Translations under genes and position numbers: made by a program
Notes under the pieces: generated by a model
What the model saw: only the letters and a program-made list of their open reading frames with translations
Told to the model about the DNA's origin: nothing
The model's database searches: none
NCBI GenBank assembly: GCA_007117055.1
Contig: SKHH01000091.1
Location: 1 to 11,907 of the forward strand
Origin: Lishizhenia sp.
GTDB lineage: Bacteria > Bacteroidota > Bacteroidia > Flavobacteriales_D > Crocinitomicaceae
Direction: 5' to 3'
Length of the DNA stretch: 11,907 bases
Shown here: positions 6,931 to 11,907 of the stretch, in pieces
Numbering within the stretch: position 1 is the stretch's first letter
Layout of the letters: each line of letters starts with the position of its first letter

Positions 6931-8211
6931 ATGCGCTATTTAATTATTTTACTTTTCACTTTTTCTTTTTACTCTTATGGTCTTTCTGAGAGCAAGTTGG
7001 ACACGCTAGTACCTCTTTTTCTTGAATCAGACACCGACGAACAAATTGAAATACTATTTATTATTCAGCCAGAGCTGGAAAGAATGAATGTTGATTCACT
7101 TCTTTACTTTTTAGATATTATTTACGTTTCTGCCGAACAAGAAAACCGTTCTGATGTACTCGCATTTTATGAGTATTTTTTTGGATCGTATTTGAGTGCA
7201 AAAGGAATGCAAGAAGCAGCGCTTCAAAAGTACTATGTATCACTTCCATTCTTTCAAGAAGAGAACAACGATACCATTTTAGCCATATTACACAACTTGA
7301 TTGGAAATGCTTATTTAAAAGACGGAAAACTTGACCTCTCCGAAGAAAATTATTTGCTTTCCACTAGCTATGGTAAAAAATCTGGTGTTCCAAAATTTGA
7401 GTACTTCAGTTTTTCAAATCTTTTCCGTGTTTATTTAGCTCAAGGAAGAGATGAAGAAGCTAAAGAAATAATCGACTTGTTTATTCGCTTTTACCAAAAC
7501 GATGGAAATAGTCGTAATTTGGCCACAGGTTATGGATTGTTAGGGCAATACTATTTGAATCAAGGAGAACTCGAAAATGCTGTAATGAACTATGAACGAA
7601 GCCTTGAATTGAACCTTGCTGATGGTGCTCCGTTGTTAGTGGCGAATGGTTACACAAATATGGCTATCGCTAGTTTTTATCAAGAAGATTATCTTAGAGC
7701 TAAACAATATTTCAAACTAGCATTGAGCTACAGAGAAATGGTAGGTTTGGATTTTTACACCATTGAAAGTTATCACAATTTAGGCGATTATTTCCATGGT
7801 CTTAGTGAATATGACAGTGCGTTAGTCTACTACAACAAAGCCGCTGAATTAGCAACATCATCCAAGAACACAAAATTATTGGTAGATGCATACACAGAAA
7901 TTTCAGATGTTTATGCGACATTAAAAATGTTTGAGAAACAAGCCAACACCCTACAAGAAATTGTTCTATTGAATAAAAAACTGTATTCCGAAAAATCCTC
8001 CTCAGAATTAGCTGCAATGCGGGTACTATTTGAAAAGGATAAAGAAGCGTTAAAACGCCTGACTAGTCAGCGAGAGGAAGCGCTTCAAGCCAAAGTAGCC
8101 TCGGTAAAAAGTAATTGGAATACTTGGATATGGGTCTTCACAGGGTGCTGTCTTTTTCTTATTTTCATTGTTTACTACACAAAACAAAAGAGTAAACAGT
8201 CAACAGAATAG
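6931..8211 (+). CDS. TPR-repeat protein with signal peptide and C-terminal membrane anchor
   Basis: A 426-residue protein. Residues 1-18 look like a signal peptide (MRYLIILLFTFSFYSYG). The body is helical with tetratricopeptide repeats; the clearest units are at about 198-230 (GLLGQYYLNQGELENAVMNY), 238-270 (NMAIASFYQEDYLRAKQYF), 279-310 (NLGDYFHGLSEYDSALVYY) and 318-350. A charged helix at about 352-393 leads to one transmembrane segment at about 396-416 (WIWVFTGCCLFLIFIVYY) and a 10-residue basic tail. This is the sensor half of the TPR-TM-histidine-kinase or TPR-TM-LuxR proteins common in Bacteroidetes, but no output domain is present. The repeats should lie in the periplasm. Its partner is unknown. 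msrA begins 36 bp downstream, suggesting one transcript. Confidence 0.85.
   Translation: MRYLIILLFTFSFYSYGLSESKLDTLVPLFLESDTDEQIEILFIIQPELERMNVDSLLYFLDIIYVSAEQENRSDVLAFYEYFFGSYLSAKGMQEAALQKYYVSLPFFQEENNDTILAILHNLIGNAYLKDGKLDLSEENYLLSTSYGKKSGVPKFEYFSFSNLFRVYLAQGRDEEAKEIIDLFIRFYQNDGNSRNLATGYGLLGQYYLNQGELENAVMNYERSLELNLADGAPLLVANGYTNMAIASFYQEDYLRAKQYFKLALSYREMVGLDFYTIESYHNLGDYFHGLSEYDSALVYYNKAAELATSSKNTKLLVDAYTEISDVYATLKMFEKQANTLQEIVLLNKKLYSEKSSSELAAMRVLFEKDKEALKRLTSQREEALQAKVASVKSNWNTWIWVFTGCCLFLIFIVYYTKQKSKQSTE
8169..8198. repeat. Short inverted repeat at the end of the TPR gene
   Basis: TGTTTACT (8169-8176) and AGTAAACA (8191-8198) form a perfect 8-bp stem with a 14-base loop inside the last codons of the TPR gene. 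A third TTGTTTAC copy lies at 8220-8227, just before msrA. A T run (8212-8217) follows the stop codon. It could be a weak attenuator between the TPR gene and msrA, but it is AT-rich and may be chance. Confidence 0.25.
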
Positions 8212-8247
8212 ATTTTTAATTGTTTACATAACATAAATCGAAGAGTT

Positions 8248-8784
8248 ATGAATAAAGAAGCGACATTTGGAGCAGGATGCTTTTGGTGTATTGAAGCGTG
8301 TTTTGCAGAATTAAAAGGAGTTCTAAGTGTGCAATCGGGTTATTCAGGTGGACACATTAAAAACCCTGCATATCGTGAAGTATGTTCTGGAAGGACAGGA
8401 CATGTAGAAGTTGTTAGAGTGGTTTATGATGAATCTCTTGTTTCTTATGATGAGCTTCTAGAAATCTTCTGGAATGTTCATGATCCTACTACATTAAATC
8501 GCCAGGGAAATGATGTGGGAGAACAATATCGTTCTGTTATTTTTTACCACGATGAAAACCAGAGAAAAAGTGCGGAATATTTTAAACATAAACTTACTGA
8601 AAATAAGGTTTGGGAAAAGCCCATTGTGACAGCCATCGAGCCTCTGATTAACTTTTATTCGGCAGAGGAAGAGCATGACAACTACTTCGAACGAAACCCA
8701 GAACAGCCTTATTGCGCTGCTGTTGTCCGTCCTAAAGTAGAAAAATTCAGAGCTGTTTTTAAAGAAAAGTTGAAGTCTCAGTAG
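8248..8784 (+). CDS. msrA: Peptide-methionine (S)-S-oxide reductase MsrA
   Basis: Reduces the S-epimer of methionine sulfoxide in proteins back to methionine, using thioredoxin as final donor. The 178-residue length is normal for MsrA. The catalytic motif GCFWCIEA is at residues 10-17 with nucleophile C11. Other family signatures are GYSGG (31-35), the RTGHVEVV segment, FWNVHDPTTLNRQGNDVGEQYRS and the HDNYFERNPEQPYC segment. C156 in PYC is the likely resolving cysteine. There is no signal peptide, so it should act in the cytoplasm. The start ATG follows a purine-rich AGAG, and the protein begins four residues before the TFGAGCFWC core, as in short bacterial MsrA. It lies between the TPR gene (36 bp gap) and the LRR lipoprotein gene (6 bp gap), so co-transcription is likely. 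Confidence 0.97.
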   Translation: MNKEATFGAGCFWCIEACFAELKGVLSVQSGYSGGHIKNPAYREVCSGRTGHVEVVRVVYDESLVSYDELLEIFWNVHDPTTLNRQGNDVGEQYRSVIFYHDENQRKSAEYFKHKLTENKVWEKPIVTAIEPLINFYSAEEEHDNYFERNPEQPYCAAVVRPKVEKFRAVFKEKLKSQ

Positions 8785-8790
8785 CAAATT

Positions 8791-9543
8791 ATGTTTCATG
8801 CCCTAAAAATTCAGCATCTGTTCCTCATAGGATTCTTGCTTTTTGCAAATGGATGTGGTTATTTTTCCATTCGAAACATAGATAAAGCGGGACAAGGGAC
8901 TACAAGTATTAACTTGAGTCGAAAAAGGTTGACTTTTATTCCCTATGAAGTATTTGCTATGCGTAATTTAGAAGAGTTATGGCTTTTTAAAAATCAACTC
9001 TCAGAAATCTCTCCTCAAATTGGTCAACTAAAAAATTTGACCAAACTCTATTTAGGTAGAAACAATTTAACGCAACTGCCTGAGGAAATCGGGGAACTTA
9101 CAGCACTGAAAACCTTATCATTGCGAAATAACTCATTGGACTCACTGCCGAGCAGTTTCGGTAAATTAAAAAACTTAGAACACCTAATTTTGGATCACAA
9201 CAATTTCAAAACACTACCAAAAGTACTTGGAGAGTTACCTAACTTAAAAACCTTAAGCGTTAATTTTAATCAGCTGGAAGAAATTGATCCTTCTATTTTT
9301 AAAGGCGGTGCCATTGAATTACTTTACCTCAACTATAATCTATTAACACAAATTCCTGAAGAAATTATTCACTTGAGTAATTTACACGAATTGCATTTAG
9401 ACCACGCCGGCTTGATGCTCGAACTACCCGATGCGCTATGCAACCTAAGAAGATTAGACATACTCGTAATTGATAAAAGTATTCAAGTTCCCCGCTGTTT
9501 ATTTGTTCGAAGGGCTCCGGGAATGGAACTTATCATTCGTTGA
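8791..9543 (+). CDS. Leucine-rich-repeat lipoprotein
   Basis: A 250-residue protein with a lipoprotein signal peptide: hydrophobic LFLIGFLLF then ANGC, giving lipidated C22. No acidic surface-export signal follows the cysteine (CGYFSIRN), so a periplasm-facing location is somewhat more likely than the cell surface. About eight leucine-rich repeats of roughly 23 residues fill residues 37-235; regular examples are NLTKLYLGRNNLTQLPEEI (82-100) and ALKTLSLRNNSLDSLPSSF (105-123). Two cysteines near the C-terminus (C217, C236) might cap the solenoid by a disulfide. LRR proteins of this kind bind other proteins; the ligand is unknown. It starts 6 bp after msrA and its last 45 bp overlap the convergent CPBP gene. 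Confidence 0.9.
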   Translation: MFHALKIQHLFLIGFLLFANGCGYFSIRNIDKAGQGTTSINLSRKRLTFIPYEVFAMRNLEELWLFKNQLSEISPQIGQLKNLTKLYLGRNNLTQLPEEIGELTALKTLSLRNNSLDSLPSSFGKLKNLEHLILDHNNFKTLPKVLGELPNLKTLSVNFNQLEEIDPSIFKGGAIELLYLNYNLLTQIPEEIIHLSNLHELHLDHAGLMLELPDALCNLRRLDILVIDKSIQVPRCLFVRRAPGMELIIR

Positions 9544-10107
9544 CCTAGCATTGTTTTCTTCCTCAGAAATCATCATACTAAAAAGTAAGAAATCATACGC
9601 TGCGTGTGCGGCAATTACAAACCACAATCCATACACCTCATAACTGAAAGCGAGTAAAACAATAAATGGTAAAACAAGCAAACCATGTAAGCTTTTTCGC
9701 CAGCTGAAAGGATTTAAATAGCCATGAATTGCAACAAATAAAACAGAAGTTATCCACGGACCAAGCCATGTTTGAATACCAGCACGGAACAATACCTCCT
9801 CTCCAAAACCTGCGGCAAAGGAAATAAATAAAACGTCCCACCATCCTAGTTTTAACGAACGAATCATTCGCATTTGTTGACGGGACAGTTCTTCAAAAAT
9901 ATCCAACTGGGTAACCAACAAAACAAAAGCGGCATACACTAATCCAAATTGAATACCCAACATCCAATACCCCTCACTCAACTCCGAAAAAGCGAGTATT
10001 TCCGACACTGTTTTTTCTTCCCATCGGATAAGGGCATAAATTGCAGGCAATGGAAAACCGATTAAGGTAATCAAACCTAATAATCTAAACTTCCATTTTA
10101 CTCCCAT
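9499..10107 (-). CDS. CPBP-family intramembrane metalloprotease (CAAX protease/Abi)
   Basis: A 202-residue multi-span membrane protein with all three CPBP motifs: EExxxR as E103-E104-R108 in FGEEVLFRAG, FxxxH as F124-H128 in FVAIHGY, and HxxxD as H168-D172 in HAAYDF. In eukaryotic relatives these residues form the metal site of CAAX prenyl endopeptidase; bacterial members act on varied or unknown substrates. Membrane segments lie at about residues 8-27, 49-67, 89-106, 118-131, 143-158 and 160-178. The start was placed at ATG 10107, which follows AAAAGG and lies downstream of the predicted promoter; a GTG at 10152 would add 15 residues but lies upstream of the expected transcription start. The hydrophilic tail (about 181-202) is encoded partly across the end of the LRR gene. 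Substrate unknown. Confidence 0.87.
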   Translation of the reverse strand: MGVKWKFRLLGLITLIGFPLPAIYALIRWEEKTVSEILAFSELSEGYWMLGIQFGLVYAAFVLLVTQLDIFEELSRQQMRMIRSLKLGWWDVLFISFAAGFGEEVLFRAGIQTWLGPWITSVLFVAIHGYLNPFSWRKSLHGLLVLPFIVLLAFSYEVYGLWFVIAAHAAYDFLLFSMMISEEENNARSTNDKFHSRSPSNK

Positions 10108-10125
10108 CCTTTTATTATTTTTGTC

Positions 10126-10156
10126 TAAAAATAGTAAAGTTTGTTTGATCACTCAA
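10126..10156 (-). promoter_or_regulatory. Promoter for the CPBP protease gene
   Basis: On the minus strand TTG (10156-10154), 20 bp, then TATTTTTA (10133-10126), which matches TAnnTTTG in 7 of 8 positions. Expected transcription start near 10120, between the GTG at 10152 and the ATG at 10107, so it favours the shorter protein. No equally good promoter is visible on the plus strand for the divergent channel gene in this short gap. Confidence 0.5.
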
Positions 10157-10186
10157 TACGAAAAGCAAAACTAAAACTCAACTAAA

Positions 10187-11491
10187 ATGAAAGAATTAAT
10201 TCTCAAATGGATAGCCTCATTCTATGATATTAACACCACCGATGAACTGGTTGCACTCTTTTCACAAAGTGATCATTTTTGGCACAGTGTGGCTTGGTCG
10301 GTACTCATGCTTGTCTGTACTGTAATCGTTTCGCTAATTATTTGGTGGGTCACAAAAGAAATACTGTTAGGTTTTGTGCATTCATTTGCGAAACGAACCA
10401 AAACGAACTTTGATGATTTGTTGGTAGAAAACAAATTCTTCGATGCTTTAGCGCATGTACTTCCGCTACTCTTTTTAGATTATTTTTTCTCCATTGTGTT
10501 TTTTTCAGCGCCTAAAGCGTTCGATTTTGCTGACCGCATCAATGAGGTATTAATTGCTTTTGCTGTGCTTGTTTCTTTGCGCAGACTCATGAATACATTT
10601 GGTGCCATTTTAAAGTCTCGACCCTCCTTGGAAAGCAAACCTATAAATGCCTATATACAAACTATCAAGATAATTATAACCATCGTAATGATTGTCATCA
10701 TGCTTTCATTAATTACCGGACAATCACCCACGTTTTTCCTCACTTCTTTGGGGGCAATGACGGCCATTCTTTTGTTAGTTTTCAAAGATACTATTCTTGG
10801 ATTAGTGGGTAGCATTCAATTGGCAGCAAACGATATGGTTCGCATTGGTGATTGGGTTTCCATGGAAAAATTTGGTGCAGATGGTGATGTTATTGAAATA
10901 AACTTAACTACTGTTAAAGTGCAAAACTGGGACAGGACCATTACCACCATCCCTACATACAATTTTATTTCTGACAGTTTTAAAAACTGGCGTGGAATGT
11001 CAGAGTCCGGTGGTAGAAGAATCAAGCGCTCGGTATTTATTAAAATGGATAGCGTAAAATTTGCTTCAGACCGATTAATTGAAAAGTTATCAAAAATAAA
11101 AGCTCTTCATGAGTTTATCGAAGAGCGAGAAGGTGAAATTCAGGCCTACAACAAAAAGCATGAATTAGCAGAAACCCAAATAAATGCGCGACGACAAACA
11201 AACATTGGGTTATTTCGTCGGTATTTAATTTACTACTTAAACAATCATGAACGAATTCATCAAGGAATGACAATTATGGTGCGACAACTTTCTCCAACAG
11301 AAAATGGAGTACCTATCGAGGTTTATTGCTTCACAAATACAATTGCATGGTTAGAATACGAAGAAATCGCATCCGATATTTTTGACCATATTTTCGCTGT
11401 TGTGAAGGATTTCGATCTTGAAATTCACGAAAGTCCTTCAGGAATGGATTTTCAAAAAGTTTTGATGCAAAGAAATGGTGGTAATGCATAG
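10187..11491 (+). CDS. ybdG: YbdG-type mechanosensitive ion channel (MscS superfamily)
   Basis: An inner-membrane channel that opens under membrane tension during hypo-osmotic shock. Length is 434 residues, close to E. coli YbdG (about 415). Five hydrophobic segments lie at about residues 37-55, 88-108, 120-135, 160-178 and 182-212; the last (GAMTAILLLVFKDTILGLVGSIQL) is the pore-lining MscS helix. The cytosolic MscS beta domain follows with NDMVRIGDWVSMEKFGADGD. The stretch at about 229-280 (KFGADGDVIEI, TVKVQNWDRTITTIPTY, FKNWRGMSESGGRRIKR) is the hallmark of the YbdG subgroup and separates it from plain MscS. The remaining C-terminal part forms the mixed cytosolic domain. It is divergent from the CPBP gene and ends 7 bp before a convergent membrane-protein gene. 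Confidence 0.93.
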   Translation: MKELILKWIASFYDINTTDELVALFSQSDHFWHSVAWSVLMLVCTVIVSLIIWWVTKEILLGFVHSFAKRTKTNFDDLLVENKFFDALAHVLPLLFLDYFFSIVFFSAPKAFDFADRINEVLIAFAVLVSLRRLMNTFGAILKSRPSLESKPINAYIQTIKIIITIVMIVIMLSLITGQSPTFFLTSLGAMTAILLLVFKDTILGLVGSIQLAANDMVRIGDWVSMEKFGADGDVIEINLTTVKVQNWDRTITTIPTYNFISDSFKNWRGMSESGGRRIKRSVFIKMDSVKFASDRLIEKLSKIKALHEFIEEREGEIQAYNKKHELAETQINARRQTNIGLFRRYLIYYLNNHERIHQGMTIMVRQLSPTENGVPIEVYCFTNTIAWLEYEEIASDIFDHIFAVVKDFDLEIHESPSGMDFQKVLMQRNGGNA

Positions 11492-11498
11492 CGTCTCA

Positions 11499-11907
11499 CT
11501 AATAACGCATTTTAAAGTCAACGAAAAACTTTACTCCGACTAACAAGAGTAAAAAGATGACTTCTGGAAAACCTAGGAAAAATGCCATTCCTATGGATAA
11601 ACCTGCACCAGCAATCCCAATGGATAGCGCTTTCATTCTGCGCTTAAAAAAGTATTTCTCCTCAAAGAAACGATACTGTTGCGTGGTTATAAAAAATTGT
11701 TTGTACTGCATGTAATTCCCCAACAACACCAAAGGAAATAAAATAACTCCCTGAGGAATAGGTATTCCTAACTCTTCATAGGATAGGAATTCAATAAATG
11801 AGCTGTAAAAATCGATTGTAGGTGTAATTACCAAAACAGCAACATGCGCTACAACAATCAGCGCTACCATTAATATAATAGACAAGAACGTAAAATTCGA
11901 AATTGAA
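11499..11907 (-). CDS. Hypothetical membrane protein, 5' end outside window
   Basis: The minus-strand frame is open from its TAG at 11499 to the window edge (136 codons visible), so the true start is probably beyond 11907; a TTG at 11885 and an ATG at 11870 are possible internal starts but neither has a convincing upstream signal. The visible part has about four hydrophobic segments: SIILMVALIVVAHVAVLVI, PQGVILFPLVLLGNYM, a segment after the basic FFKRRMK stretch (ALSIGIAGAGLSIGMAFFLG), and VIFLLLLVGVKFFVDF at the end. The ending (LLLxGVKFFVDF) recalls the C-terminus of DUF6498-type membrane proteins, but this is a weak resemblance. Function unknown. It converges on the channel gene with only 7 bp between stop codons. 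Confidence 0.6.
   Translation of the reverse strand, partial: SISNFTFLSIILMVALIVVAHVAVLVITPTIDFYSSFIEFLSYEELGIPIPQGVILFPLVLLGNYMQYKQFFITTQQYRFFEEKYFFKRRMKALSIGIAGAGLSIGMAFFLGFPEVIFLLLLVGVKFFVDFKMRY

Noticed and set aside
7802..8017. 71-codon minus-strand ORF
   Set aside because: Shadow inside the TPR gene with no start signals or recognisable domain.
8494..8799. 101-codon minus-strand ORF
   Set aside because: Antisense to msrA, a well-conserved gene.
9499..10107. CPBP protease as part of an immunity or bacteriocin system
   Set aside because: No bacteriocin precursor, transporter or regulator nearby; CPBP proteins are widespread housekeeping membrane proteins.
10136..10147. Possible plus-strand -7 box (AAAGTTTG) for the channel gene
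   Set aside because: First base mismatched and no TTG at 19-21 bp upstream; too weak to call.

Overview
The window looks like a chromosomal segment from an AT-rich member of the Bacteroidetes, most likely Flavobacteriia or a related group. Three promoters fit the Bacteroidetes sigma pattern (TTG, 19-21 bp, TAnnTTTG). Shine-Dalgarno sequences are weak or absent. The gene families present (M14 peptidase with signal peptide, AsmA-like protein, TPR-plus-membrane-anchor protein, LRR lipoprotein) are common in that phylum. I see no tRNA, rRNA, CRISPR, transposase, phage gene or plasmid function, so this is mainly a housekeeping and envelope region.

Left part, minus strand (1-3628). Reading leftward, a 35-36-residue membrane micro-ORF runs through an ATGA overlap into a secreted M14 zinc carboxypeptidase. 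Next is a TetR-family regulator, followed 16 bp later by an acyl-CoA carboxylase carboxyltransferase subunit that runs off the left edge. The TetR gene has a clear promoter whose -7 box lies between two tandem 18-bp operator-like repeats. This suggests the regulator represses itself and the carboxylase.

Middle part, plus strand (3856-9543). A 962-residue AsmA-like envelope protein with a charged coiled-coil tail comes first. A 186-bp gap follows, holding a strong 16-bp-stem inverted repeat and then a good promoter. That promoter drives a TPR protein with signal peptide and a C-terminal membrane anchor, msrA, and a leucine-rich-repeat lipoprotein. These three are closely spaced and may form one operon.

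Right part (9499-11907). A CPBP-type intramembrane protease on the minus strand overlaps the LRR gene tail to tail. It is divergent from a YbdG-type mechanosensitive channel gene on the plus strand. That channel gene ends 7 bp from the end of a convergent membrane-protein gene cut by the right edge.

No defence or mobile system is evident. The least explained elements are the micro-ORF coupled to the peptidase, the tandem TetR operators, the output-less TPR membrane protein, the AsmA protein's coiled-coil tail and the long hairpin.
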